The notes under the pieces were generated by a model. It saw nothing but the letters and a program-made list of their open reading frames with translations. It did no database searches and was not told the origin of the DNA. Shown here piece by piece: positions 1 through 12,100 of a DNA stretch of 64,000 nt. The stretch spans positions 930,001-994,000 of the forward strand of contig BDSL01000030.1 of assembly GCA_003116995.1 (NCBI GenBank), written 5' to 3'. Made by a program: the position numbers and the translations under genes. The stretch comes from Yamagishiella unicocca. Lineage: Eukaryota; Chlorophyta; Chlorophyceae; Chlamydomonadales; Volvocaceae. Each line of letters starts with the position of its first letter. Position 1 is the first letter of the stretch.

Positions 1-166
1 TCGCCAACACGCACCTCACGCATTCGCCACCGCCTCCTCGCGCCGAAAAGAAAAGAATGCGGAAGCCGCAGGCAACCGTCAGAACGGCTCCGCTCCATCA
101 CCACTACCACCTCCACCACCCGACAGTAGCATCCGCATGAGCGTCAGCAGCCAGAGCTGCAGCCCA

Positions 167-3100
167 TCAGCGGCACGTGTGCGCGTCTGTGGCCAGCTGC
201 GCGGGCGCCACCAGATGCAGATCCAGATCCAGGCCATCGCTGCTGTCCCATGGGACGGCCACCGCCGCGTCCCACTCCACGCCGCCGTCACCATCCGACG
301 GCGCCTCCCCCCGCTCCTGCCGACCGTCGTACCGCACCCTGGCGGCGCCGCCGGGTGCTGCCGCCGCCGCCGGCTCGCGCCGCTCCGACACGCGCTTCAG
401 GTGCTTGATGCGCCCGAGCGCCTTGGTGTAGTGCTCCGGGTTGTGGTAGCGGGAGATGGTGCCACTCGCCAGGTAGGCTCCAGGGTCGGCCAGTGTCTCC
501 AGGGGGTGCGGACAGTCCATCAGCTCCCAAATCGCCTCAGTGACGTTGCGCGCCGCGGGCCGCTTAAGCTGCGTCGCTGTCGCGTCGGTGGCGGTTGCGG
601 CGGTTGCGGCGGTTTGCGACATCGCGGCCGTCTCCGACAGGCAGTAGAGCTCGGGTCCGGGTGGCAGCATGGGGTGGTCCGGATCGTTCGCCACGAAGCT
701 GTGCCAGCTGTCGGGCTGCAGGATGCACATGCGGCCGACGAAGTAGTACAGGTGCTTGCGGCCGTGCCTGCGAGGGGCGAGCAGGCAAGGCAGGGGGTCC
801 GGTGGGATGTGGGCGGCTGAGGCCGACACAGGCATCGGTCGGTGTGAGGACGGGACGTCCGCAGGCAAAGGGAAAGTACGCAAGGCACCGCCGAGCCGTA
901 GGAGGGAGTCTGCCCTCCAAGCAAGGAAGGGGTCTGCCCTCCAAGCAAGGAAGGAGTCTGCCCTCCAAGCAAGGAAGGGGTCTGCCCTCCAAGCAAGGAA
1001 GGGGTCTGCCCTCCAAGCAAGGAAGGGGTCTGCCCTCCAAGCAAGGAAGGGGTCTGCCCTCCAAGCAAGGAAGGGGTCTGCCCTCCAAGCCATGAAGTAG
1101 TCTGCTCTCCAAGCAAGGAAGGAGTCTGCCCTCAAGCAATGAGAGAGTCTGCCTTCCAAGCAAGGCATGGCTGCGCGGGTGAGCTGCCGCGGGTGCCTTG
1201 GCGCTCATTGTCCACAGCACCGTAGCACAGGAACCTACGGCTACCTCAATCGGGCAACATGCCCAGGGCCCTCTCACCAGCCCCCCTCCCTCTCCACCAC
1301 GCTCCCTCCCTCTCCACCACGCTCCCTCCCTCTCCACCACGCTCCCTCCCTCTCCACCACGCTCCCTCCCTCTCCACCACGCTCCCTCCCTCTCCACCAC
1401 GCTCCCTTCCTCACTCCTGTATCATTTCCACCTCCTGCGCCACCTCTCCGCCCAACTGCCCTCCCCTCCCTTGCGACCCCAGCGACCCGGGCACACACCT
1501 GTTCAGGCAGCAGTGGTCCTTGAACGACGAGCCCCAGCCCTTGAGGATGTCCGCCACGGGGCTGTAGTCGCACGCAAAGGCCCGGGGCACGATGTCGCGG
1601 GCCATGATGATGTTGCGCACGATGTGCGGGGGCAGCTGCATGCGAGCCAGCAGCGTGTCCGCACCGCAGCCGCAGCCGCCGTGACCCAGCATGTCGGCTG
1701 CGGGCGCGTCCTGTGGGGGGGGGGCGCGATTCGGGACATGGTCGGGTGAGGTCGGGACATGGTCGGGTGAGGTCGGGACATGGTCGGGTGAGGTCGGGAC
1801 ATGGTCGGGTGAGGTCGGGACATGGTCGGAATTCTGGCTGCTCGTGGACACACTCTGGGCTTCTTTCGGTAACTATTGACGCCTCGCCTTGCCTCCGGAT
1901 TCCTTGGTCTCTTTGCGCTCCGTCTCCTTCGCGGCTCAGCTCAGCATTTATAAAACACACATGCACACACACACAAACACGAGGCGCTCCTACTTCAGTT
2001 ACACGGGTCTCCACACACACCCCCGACTCCCCGCGTGTTTTTCCCCAGCCCCCCCCCCCGGGCCCCCTCCCACCTCCACGCTGACGACGCTGCTGGTGCT
2101 GCGGTCCGAGCCCAGCGACCACATCGACGACGACCCCGCGGTGGAGCTCGCGGCCACCGCCAGGCCGAGTGTGTGGGCGGTGTTGGCCGTCTGGCAGAAC
2201 ACTGCGGGGGCCCCGAAGGTGTACACCGTGGAGATCGAGTGCGGCGGCAGCACACCGCGGTGGCGGTACATCAGCATCAGCAGCGTGGCCAGACTGCCAC
2301 CGATGGAGTGGCCCTGAGGGTGCGAGGCGTGGAGTGGGGCGGTTAGAAAAACCCGTTTTACGCGTGGAGTGGGGCGGGTGGCGAGAAGCCCCCGGTTACA
2401 TGACATGTGAGAGGGTGTGTGTGCTTGGTGGGGGCTGGGGGGGGCCCTTGGTGTGTGTGTGGGGGGGGGGCCTTTTGCGAATGGCTGGGAAGGCAATTTG
2501 ACCCCCTCGACGCGTGGAGGGTGCGGGATGGAGGGTGCGGGGTGGAGGGTGCGGGATGGAGGGTGCGGGGTGGAGGGTGCGGGATGTACCGTAAGTATTT
2601 GGACTGGTCTGGGCCGCGAGGCTGGTGTCAGCAGCCTCCGCGGCTTCCCTCGCGGCCCAATGCTTACTCGCAGCTACCCCCCTTGTTGTGACACGACTGG
2701 CGCCCACACACGCGGAGTCCCTCCCCTCCTCCCCCCGACTGTTGTGACACGACTGGCGTCCCTCCCCTCCTCGCCCCGCCTCGCCCCATGCAGCGACCTG
2801 CCGCGTTGAGGAATCGCACCGCAAACACACCGTGAACGCGATCTTGGAGAACGGCGACGACTCCAGGTGCTCGTACACGAGGGGAAGGAACCTGTCGTAC
2901 AGGACGAGCGCCGCCTCGTACACGCCCCGATGGACCTGGCGGGTGGCGCGGGCCAGGGTGTGTAGTGTTCGGCGCTTAGTTCACGATCAGCGGCAGCGCC
3001 AAAAGCTTCGGTTCACGAGTAGCGGGTAGCAGTGGGTCAGTCGGCGGGCTGCCAGTCACGCGTACGCTCCCTCCCTGCCTGCCCCTCAACTCCACCCAAC

Positions 3101-5430
3101 ACACACACACAAAAACATCTCCTCCCTTCCCCTCGGACCCACCTTCACGCCCAGCGAAGGCTCCTCAAATGTCACCGGGTCGAACGTGAGGTTCAGCTTC
3201 CAGTGGTCCAGAGTGTCGGATCCCTGGATCACGAACAGCCGCGTGTAGGTCGCGGGGTCGTCCACAACAAACCACTCGGACGGGCAGGCGGGCGAGGAGG
3301 AGCCGCCAGCCACCGCCAGGGCCGTCCCAGTGGCGCCGCCAGAGGCGGCGGCGCCGGCTATCACAGCCGTCGCGGCGACCGCCGCCGGGGACGACAACAT
3401 GCCGCTGGCGTTGACCGCCGCCATGCCGCTGCCGCGGCTGGATCCAGATGACCCAGTGGATCCAGATCCAGATCCGGATCCGTTGCGGATGGACTGCTGC
3501 CGGATCTGGTCGGACGCCAGGGCGGCGATGGTCGCGGCGGTGGCCTTGCGGCTGGCTAGCCACCCCATGCCCACGTCCACCCCGCCGACGGGCGGCGCCG
3601 CTGCGCCGCCGTCGACGGAGGACGCGGCGGGCGGTGGCGGCGGCGGCGGGATCGCGTTGCTGGCCCGGTTGTTTGCTCCCACCAGCGCCCCTCCGATGGG
3701 CAGTGACGCCAGCCCCGCATAGAGGCTCTCCGCCGCCGATGCCAGCGGAGTGCCGGCGGCGGCGGCGGACGCGGCACCAGCCGCCTCCGCCAGCTTGGCC
3801 GCCACCACCTCCGCCGGCGAGCGCAGCATGCGGGGCAGTCCCGGCCCCGTCACAAGGGCTCCAGGGGCGGCTGGCGGCGACGCCGCCGCGGGCACCCCCG
3901 CGCCGCTAGGTGGCTGCTGCTGGCTCGCCGTCGTCGGCGCCAGGGAGGGCGGAACGGGCCAAGCGGTGCCGCCGCCCGTCGGCTGCTGCTGCTGCTCTGA
4001 CCCCGGCGACACCAGCTGGTACGGCAGCTCCCGGGGGACGGTTACAATGTTGGACGAGCCGGAACCGAGGCCCAGCCGGAGGGAGGACGCGTCCCATTTT
4101 AGCGACTGGTACACCTGCCGTACCTCCAGTACGGAAACGGCCATGCCGTCGCCGTCGGCGCCCACCTCCTCCGCCGTACGGTTGTGCTCGTAGGGCCTTA
4201 TGTCGCAGGCGCGGGACGTCACCACCAGCTCAACATTGTGTGCCCGCTGCAGCCGCCGGGGCTGCGAGGACGAATTGGTTGCAAGATGGTTGGTTGGGGT
4301 GGTTGGCGAGGGAGCTCTGGTGAGGCGAGGAGGAGCAAACGGTTGGTTTGCGAGGCTGGGAAGGCGGTGGGAGGTGCGGGGTGGGTGGTCGGCGGTGCGG
4401 TATGCATGGGACGCAGTACCGGGAGACTCGACGAGGCGATTCGGAGGGCGTTGTTGTTGCACAAGATGGTGGGTACGGCCAACATGCTTTAATGTGTCTC
4501 ATGCTTGCGTCTGAAGATGCACATATACCGCATGCGTGGAGGTGTGGATTTGGGGTTAAATACAGGATTGCGGGCTGCCAATTGAGCTAAACGTGCGGGG
4601 GGGCGCATAAGACTCGGGAACAATGCAACTGGGACGGGGAACCATCGTTCGGCTCCAGTACCATCATCGGTACGACAGGCCTTGGCCTCCGAACCGACAT
4701 ACCCGCCCGCACCCAAAGTCCCCAACCAGACGCGGGACGCGTCCGAGCTCGATCCCTCTCGAACCCTGTCCTAGCCCGCGACCAATGCGCGCAACGGCCG
4801 GACCGAAGCCGCTGCTGGCGCGCGCACGCGATGCTCACCGTGACTAAGTGCATAAAATATGTTAGCCCGGTTAGCGAAGACAGCTTCCGGATGTGCTTTA
4901 GCTCCCAAACTCCAACCGGCTCCAGGAAGTCGGTGACGTCAAGCTGCGCCTTGGAGCTCTGCAGCTCGCGCTCCTTCGTCGAGGCCTCTCGCAGCACCTG
5001 CCGAGGGAGCAGCGAGAGCTGAATGATCAGTCACCACCAGCACCTACACTTAGCGCACATGAATTCCCGAAGGGCCACCTGCGCGCCTGTTGCTGCAGCC
5101 ATTCCTATGTCAGCACCGCGTGTACACTTCGGGACGCACCGCTTCTGGCGACGGTGCGGCGAAGGCGGGTACCCGGAAATGGCTCAGTAATTGTGATGCA
5201 AAGGTGGTCGTGTTGGCCCAGAAGTCGCCAGAAGGCGACCCTGGAGGCGGGGTAGGCGATACATCGACCGACGCGCTACGAGGACGTTTGCCAGGGGCCT
5301 CCGGCGGCGCCAGCACACGGCAGGCCACTCTACTCATCGCTGTGTCGCTACATCCTGGCCTAGGAGCGCGGCCACATGCGGGCCAGGCCCGTTGCCGGGT
5401 GCAAACGCACGGCGCGGTGGCGGGATTCAT
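167..5430 (-). CDS. Plastid-type class 3 lipase (PLIP family), 7 exons
   Basis: Alpha/beta-hydrolase lipase resembling plant PLIP1/2/3 galactolipid/phospholipid A1 lipases, which act on thylakoid lipids. Exons on the minus strand: 5430-5140, 4997-4839, 4261-3143, 2935-2831, 2313-2074, 1710-1499, 767-167; phases agree at every junction and give 908 residues. The N-terminus is Ala/Pro/Arg-rich and could be a transit peptide. Family landmarks in order: CEWF-like block with FVIQGSD (end of exon 3), VHRGVYEAA (exon 4), nucleophile elbow GHSIGGS (start of exon 5), RDIVPRAF carrying the likely catalytic Asp (exon 6), and RMCILQPD plus CPHPLETLADPGAY (exon 7). The inter-motif Gly/Ala/Ser-rich insert in exon 3 is longer than in plants. 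Four introns carry minisatellites. Exon 1 and its start are the least certain part; the PLIP-family assignment is firm. Confidence 0.85.
906..1166. repeat. 24-bp minisatellite in PLIP last intron
   Basis: About ten head-to-tail copies of a 24-bp unit beginning TCTGCCCTCCAAGCAAGGAA, with single-base variants. It lies wholly inside the intron between exons 6 and 7 of the lipase gene and leaves all frames open on both strands, which produces misleading repetitive ORFs. Confidence 0.95.
1281..1406. repeat. 20-bp minisatellite in PLIP last intron
   Basis: Six near-perfect copies of the unit CTCCCTCCCTCTCCACCACG. It is a second, unrelated array in the same intron as the 906-1166 array. On the gene's strand it is purine-rich (GGAGGG). 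Confidence 0.95.
1733..1830. repeat. 21-bp minisatellite in PLIP intron 5
   Basis: Five copies of a 21-bp unit (GACATGGTCGGGTGAGGTCG plus G). The array ends about 25 bp upstream of the exon 6 acceptor on the gene's strand. Confidence 0.95.
2508..2590. repeat. 14-bp minisatellite in PLIP intron 4
   Basis: Five to six tandem copies of a 14-bp unit alternating GGGATGGAGGGTGC and GGGGTGGAGGGTGC, inside the intron between exons 4 and 5. Confidence 0.9.
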
Positions 5431-6368
5431 GAAGCGTCACCTAAAACATACGAGAAACCCCGCTTGCAGTAGTACTTGTTGTGAAGTATAGCTATTCGCG
5501 GTGTGGAGTACAGGATGGAGAAATGCGAGAATGTTCTATGTGTAGAAGTGGCAACGCATGCGCTGGCTGTACGCGCATGCATGGGACGTTACTACACGGG
5601 GGTTAAACGTATTTGAGCAATGCGTCAGCAATTTCACCATACACCTATAAATGTAATGCACATCCAATGCACTCGCTTTGTGGTGGACCGTTACTCAACG
5701 CTCGGACTGTTTCAATGCGCCCGGTGCAGTGCCTGTGATGGGCGCTGCTTCACGGCTGTTCCAGCCTTCTACGCTTATCTTTCATGTTCTGCATTGGTAG
5801 CCACTTCCGTCCTTTTGACGCACCGGCAACCCTCTCAACGCCACTGCGGGAAAAGTACTCGTGCTCCTTTCCTGACCCTGCTCAGCAATCCAGACTGCTT
5901 TAAAACTCCCTGTTGCGGCTAAGGGGGTGCCGACGGGAGCGTCGCAACAGTAAAATCGCGGTAACGGCCCCGTCGGGGAGGACAGTGCAACGCCTTGACC
6001 CACGGTGGTAGTCCTGGGAGGTGCAGTAGTATTGGTGGATTTCAGTTGTCGGGCGTGGGAAGACTGGGTTCACATCCTGCTGAAGGCGCCGTTGTCGCAT
6101 AATCATGCAGCAGAAGGCAGGGCCTTGCGAACATTACTTAACCTCGCCTCTTACGGTCTTGCAAGCAAGTCCATAAGAGGTACTTGACGTGTGCCCACAT
6201 CCAAGAGTTTGTGCCAAATGCGGTGGGAATTTAACGGTCAGCGGCGGGCGTACGAGAACAAACGAATTACGGTACCGGAATCTTGCTGATCACCGCTGCC
6301 GGCGCAATGTCCCATGCCCGCCAGCAGCCAATTAAGGCACCTTCGCTTCCTTGCGCTCGGCACAACAT
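5431..6368. other. Intergenic stretch upstream of the lipase gene
   Basis: No convincing coding exon is visible. Base composition is clearly less GC-rich than the flanking genes. It presumably holds the lipase promoter, since the lipase start codon is at 5430 and the gene runs leftward. No tRNA, repeat array or recognised element was seen. Confidence 0.5.
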
Positions 6369-7015
6369 CTAAGAGTGTACTCCGGCCACGGCCCGCCCCA
6401 ACAGACCTAGCCGCCAGAGCCGCCTCATCCCCCTGCACCCTCGCCAACAGCACAGCCTATGCAAAGCACACCCATCCAGCAGCTGCCGCAGCTGCGCCAG
6501 CTCACCCTGCAGCTGCTGCTTGTCCCCGTCCAACCGCGGGCGCCCAAAGTCGAGTAAGACGCAGAGGGCAGCCCCGCTCGCGCCGCCCGACACCTGCAAG
6601 ATGTTATGCAGCCGGATGTCGCCGTGCAGGAAGCGGGGGCATGCCGCCTGGACAGCCTCCAGCGTGCGCATGGCCGCGGCGCTGCCGCGGCGGCCACCGG
6701 CTCTTGCACCGGTCCCTAGCAGGATAGCGGCCCGCCGTGGATCAGCCGTGTCGCAATAAAGTACACACACCATGATAGGTGGCCCCAAGGCCGCAGCAGC
6801 TCCGGAACCAGCGAGGCGTGCTGCGGAGCCAGTGCGTCGTACGCGCGGACCTCCGGCCGGTAAGCCGCCAGCCCTGTGCGAAATATCGCGGACCCACTCT
6901 CAAGCAACCATCGGATCAGGGACCCTAGTTGCAGGCAACGCGAACAGTATGCGCGGACAAGCAGCAGCAGGAGCAGTGCACAGTGACCCAAATGCAACGC
7001 GTGCGGGTATCGCAA
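6369..7015 (-). pseudogene. Protein-kinase-like gene fragment, frame-broken
   Basis: Two overlapping minus-strand frames together resemble part of an algal kinase or phosphotransferase-like protein. The upstream frame (to about 6716) has TGLAAYRPEVRAYDALAP and ends in a stop after ATRLIHGGPLSC. The downstream frame continues with ALEAV-type sequence, then the catalytic-loop-like FLHGDIRLHNIL and VLLDFGRPRLDGD, which match the HGD...N and DFG-like motifs of the fold. The shift near 6720 has no good splice donor/acceptor pair, so a decayed copy is more likely than a short intron. No start codon or N-lobe is present. Function cannot be assigned beyond the kinase-like fold. Confidence 0.5.
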
Positions 7016-9121
7016 CGGACTCGGCAGTCCCTTACGAGCACGGCTGCGGCCACACTACTGCGGATCGCAGGTCCCTAGCTTGTCGGGTCATGTCGGGTCA
7101 AACAAGCGGGGGGTGCCGTCCGACTCGCCAACGGCCTGCGCACTCCTGCGCCATGCACCCGCAGAAGGTTCCCCCCGTGCGTTTTAGTTCGGAGCCCTGC
7201 CTGACCCTGCTGTTCGAGTGGAACTGGTGAAGGAAGTGCACTTGGCTTTAGGTTGCAAAGACACAGGAACCTGACAAAAGTGTCGCCGTGCGTTGCTCTA
7301 ACCGCCCCTCCGTACGGCCTAAGCACAACAAATTCGACGTTTAGCAGGGACAGCGGGTAGCCAGCAGGCAGGGCTCCGCAAAGGGGCGGCGCATGCACCA
7401 ATCGCGCCACCGATGTCGGCACGCGTCCAGATCGCCACGGCTCACCAACAAGACACCCGACAACGTACCGTGCCCCTGCCTTGGTCTGGAACCCACCGTG
7501 ACCGTTACAACAACGTACCGTGCCCCTGCCAGGCGAACGTGTCTAGCCAAGCTCCCTCAATGCCGCCCCTTCAGCCGCGACAGCTGACAACAACAGCGGT
7601 ACCCCGGCCGGTCCCCGCATGCACAACAACCCGATGCAGCGTCTGCGTGCGACAGGACACGAGCACAGCGACCGGTGGCAGCTGCTGCGAGCTCCGCGTC
7701 ACTCCGCGCTCCGTGCTGCCGCCCCTGCCTTGTCTGCCCGGCCCCTCTTCCGCACTTCTACCCGTACCCGCAGCTGAAGTGCCAAACAAGTGGCGGCCGC
7801 TGGAAACCTGCGAATGCGCGGGTGCTCGCACAAACCAGACCGGGCTGCACCCGACCGGACCAGACCCGACCGGACCAGATTGGACCGGACTGCGCCGCCC
7901 GCTCTGCCGAAACAGCTGCTTGCTTGAGCGAGGAGCATGCGCCGCCGTGTGCCGAGTGCCCTAGTATAATGGACGGGCACACAGCAGCGGCCGCGGTAAT
8001 ACGTTTGCAATCTAACTGTCACCTAGGTTTCTATCTAAAAAGCAGCAGCCCGCATCATCCACGGAAGGACGAGCGAATGCTGCCTGGTCGATCGCTCTGA
8101 AGACCCGCCGTCTCTTTCTTTATTACGCCAACTCCCCTAAAGCCCCCGGATCAGTGCGCCCGCTGCAGTGCGCCCCCACGTGCCCTACAGGTCCCAGATA
8201 GGCTCCGAAACCAGCAGTAGTGTGACGATACCCTCCTCGATACCCGCGGCTGTTCGCTCGCTTCCATTGCCTCGAAGGACCAACGGCCACATCTAAGCTT
8301 CCTCATTCTACCCGCTCCCCAGGCGCGCGGGATAGTGTTTTTAGTTGTCAATGTTTACGAGAATTCCAAAAGACCGGTACCGGTTGGGACTGCTATGAGT
8401 CCCGTCACCCTCCTGCCTCGCGCGTGGTGCCACCTCTGGTTGTTGTTTCGTCCCGAGACGCATCTTAGCAATACCTGGTCTGTACGGCATACCCGTTCCC
8501 CACGCGTGCCGATCCTCCGCACCTATCAACTTTCATCGACACGGCGCCCTTCGCTATCTGCTGCACATACTGGGCCCTCCCATACACGTGAGGCAAACGC
8601 AACCTCCTAGATAGCTTAGACCCGGGGCGCAGCCATCATCCAATCATAACGCAACAGCCTAGGACAACCAGCGAGCGTAGACGGGCCCTGCTGGCTGGCT
8701 GCAAGCGCAACAACTAGGGCAGCTGCCCCCAGTCCTCCAGCAGGCATCTCAAAACGTCTGTTCTGATCAGCTTTTTCTCGCATCCACGGGTCTTCCTAGA
8801 ACCCCCCCCTCGCCACTGCGCACGTCGAGTACACGGGTCTTTATGCCCCCCCTTACTTGCCACCCACACGGCCTGAAACGCTGGTGTGCTCGCATATCCC
8901 CCCTGATGGGGAAACCTGAATGTACGTAGTGATAAACTGACAACCACATTCGCCATCCATCAACGCCAACCATCATAAACCACTACCGCCAAGCTCGTAC
9001 CCACACGCAATGACACGCCGTACTTTGTTCATTTGCGCTCTTAGCGCCTGACCCCATCAAAACAGCATCCCCCGCTTCTACCCCTGTACCGTCTCCTGCC
9101 CAACCCTCGCTTACACCGTGC
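7016..9121. other. Gene-poor region with one dispersed repeat copy
   Basis: No supported coding exon. Short GACCGGACCAGA-type direct repeats occur at about 7836-7895. A copy of dispersed family B (see the separate entry) lies near 8739-8815. Composition is lower in GC than the gene regions. It lies downstream of the membrane-protein gene (stop at 9122) and would contain its 3' UTR. Confidence 0.5.
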
Positions 9122-12100
9122 CTACTTCATCTGCGCTGCAGACATGTCCGAGCTGCCGCGGCCGCGGCCGCCGCCGCCCAGGTTTCGGAGGCGCCTCATG
9201 AAGCGGCAGCGCGTGGTGAGGTCGGTGGCGGCTGAGATGGCCAGCCCCAGCAGCGCATTGCCAAGGGCGAAGCGCAGCGCCAGCCGCCAGCTGCCCCAGT
9301 AGTAGTGGCGCGACAACAAAAACATGGGCGCCATGCTGCCCAACATGAGCCTCGCCTGGAGCGGCAGCGACAGCTGGACCGCCCGGGAGGGCAGCAGAGG
9401 CATGGAGACCAGGAACGCACGGAGGGGTTAATGAATGAGGGGTTAATGAACGAAGGAAGGGTACTAAAGCGACAGGAGACTGCGTTCGCGGTGCGGTCAA
9501 GGCGCCACATAGACACACCGTTGCTGCATGCCGGCGGGCGAGGTGACGTTCCCTCTGGCCTCCCTCCGAGCAGGCTGGAGGGAGGGGACGGCCGACCCGA
9601 GGGTCCGTGCGCGCCGACCCGCCGGCTGACTGGATGCCGCAGCACGGTAGCGCGGAAGAGGCCAGCTGCTCCAGGGGTGCTACTGACACCCTCGCCACAC
9701 GCAATGGGTCCTAGCTCCGATACCAGCGCCAGTACGGCCGTTGGAAGCTCCTCAGGATTGTCCCCACCATCCCTTATCCCTCCCCTACTTACGCTGGCCC
9801 CAACGCACGGCATCACCGCAACACCGTCGGTTTTCTTTGCTTTCCTTGTCTCGTTCAGTGTCAGGCGATGCGCCCAATGGCCCTACCTTGCAAGGTCTGG
9901 AGCCCACTGTAACAATTACTACTACCAGGATGAAGATGAATCGTGGGTCTGGAAAGGTTACAGGGACCCGAAGTTATGTTTTTCCCTGTCCTTTTGGGGA
10001 TCACACAGAGTACGGCGGAGCGCCAGGCCCGCATTGTGTCGCGAACAGCCCACCGCCTGGATGGGAAAGCCGACCCTGAGAGAGAGAGAGACCGCGTTAC
10101 AGTGGCCGCACGACAGGCGGCACCCGCCCTTATCCCGGCGGGAAAGCACTGCGGAAGAGACACGGAACCAAGGTCGGGTACGGGCAACAGCAGGCAAACA
10201 GCAGCATGCAAATTCAGCACAAGCGACGGCAGGACACGGCCCCATGCAGGCCACCCTTACGCGTCAAAACCACCACAAAAGCCCCCATTGGCTCACCTGC
10301 CCATCACCCGCACCACTCGTATCTCGAACCAGCAAAGGTGGCACCAGGAAAGAAAGAACGAAAGAACAAACAGCAGCCAAGGCAGGCTAGCTAGGGCTGC
10401 ACGGCGCACATGAGCCGACCCCCGGTTACGAACAAAAATGGGTGGTCCACCCCCACGTCACCCCAGTCCTTGCGGGGCAAACCCAAGCCCGCAAAGTCCC
10501 GCAGCAAGGCCCAGAACTTAGCAAGGAGGCCAGAACGCATAGCAGCAGGGAGGGTGGTGCCGGAGAGCCGATGAGAGTGTATGTACCGGCGCGCCCACTC
10601 CATCGCGTTGAGCGCCGCCAACGCCACCACATCCCACACACACTGCAGCACAGTGGTCGGATCCGGCGACACACACAACCACACATGCTCACGCGTGACC
10701 CCGCACCCACAGCAGACTTCCAGTTCATCCCAGAGCGGGCGGACGAGGGGGCAAGACCAAAAGTGATGCAAGCGCGGCGACTCGGCCACACCCGCTGCAG
10801 CGGGGTAACAGCCGCAAGCACACGGTTCGGGTGGGACCAGCGGGAGGTGAGAGGAGCCCGGCATGGGCACCCCGTCAACCGCCAGCCGCCAGAGGACCTC
10901 CTTCCACCGCGGCTCCCACTTAAGACGCTTCCACAACCGCCGCCATACCGCGCGTAACGCCACAAGGGCCGCCTCGGGCGTGGCAGCCACAGCAGGGGAC
11001 AGCCCGAGCGCCTCCCGCACATACGCCGCATGACAGGCCTGCCTGGGGCGCTCCAGTTCCGCCGCCTGGAGCAGGGTGCCCAGCTTGACGGTGAAGGAGG
11101 TGAGGGGCAGCACGGCGTCCACACCCAGCCGCCACCCCAGGCGAGCAAGGAGGAGAGCATCCACCTCGTCAGGCGACGGCGGGGCGGGGCCATCGGGCGC
11201 CAGGCGAGCAGCAGCGAGCCATGCGGGCGAGATGTCAGAAAGGAGAGCGGCCACCGCAGCCCGCGCCGCGATGCGATCTTGGAGCGCACCCATGGCCAGC
11301 TCGGAGGGCGCCAGCTCGTGCCGTACGAGCGTCGTCCAGCGCTCAGCCAGCCGGCTGAAGACGGCCATGCCCGGCGTCGTCGCCAGGGCATGGGCGCGCT
11401 CCACCTCAAACGCGGTCATAGCGTCCTGCACCCGGACGGCGTCGCCGACGGTCAGCAGGCGGCGGCACATGGTGAGGGGGCCATGGATAGCCTCCAACCC
11501 CGGCCGCCGGCCCGGCGCCCCCGCGTTGGGCAGGAGCGGGTTGCCCCACAGCGGCGCGTTGAAGCACCAGACGCCCGGCTCCAGGGGGGGGTCCGCGACG
11601 TCAGACAGGGGGGGGAGGTGACCGAGGCTCGTGGCAAGCCGGTGGATGTCCGGGGGCAAGCTGAAGGGGGCGCCGAGCCACGGGCCATCCGGGCGAGCTG
11701 TGGTGACGGCCAGCGGGCGGAAGGCAGGGTGGAGGATAGAGAGGAAGGAGACCGCAATCCGGATCCACGGCGCGCGGGCAGCCGGGGGCTGCAGCGCGGA
11801 GCGGGCGACCGTCAGGCTCCACTTGGCATGCCGGCTGAGGACATGCAGCCGAAGGGGCAGTACACCGAAGCCGCCGATGGTGGGATGACCGGAGAGCAGG
11901 CGGAGGGGGACACCAGTGAAACGGCGCTGGGCGTCATCAGGGCCTAGCTCCCGATCCACCAGCTTTGCGACAAGGGCCATGATGCCAGCAAGGACCTCCG
12001 CCGGCGGCAGCCCCGAGTGCTCCATGTGGTACGTCGCCATATGGAGAGCATAAGCTGCAGCCGCAGTGGCACGGCCGAACATCGACAGGGCCATGCGGGA

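Noticed and set aside
906..1166. CRISPR-like regular repeats
   Set aside because: Units are contiguous with no spacers, inside an intron of a nuclear gene; these are minisatellites. The same applies to 40478-40722 and 43658-43945.
9305..10390. Long plus-strand open frame of about 360 codons
   Set aside because: It runs antisense across the LINE 3' UTR and the proposed intron and has no protein-like pattern. It is a compositional shadow.
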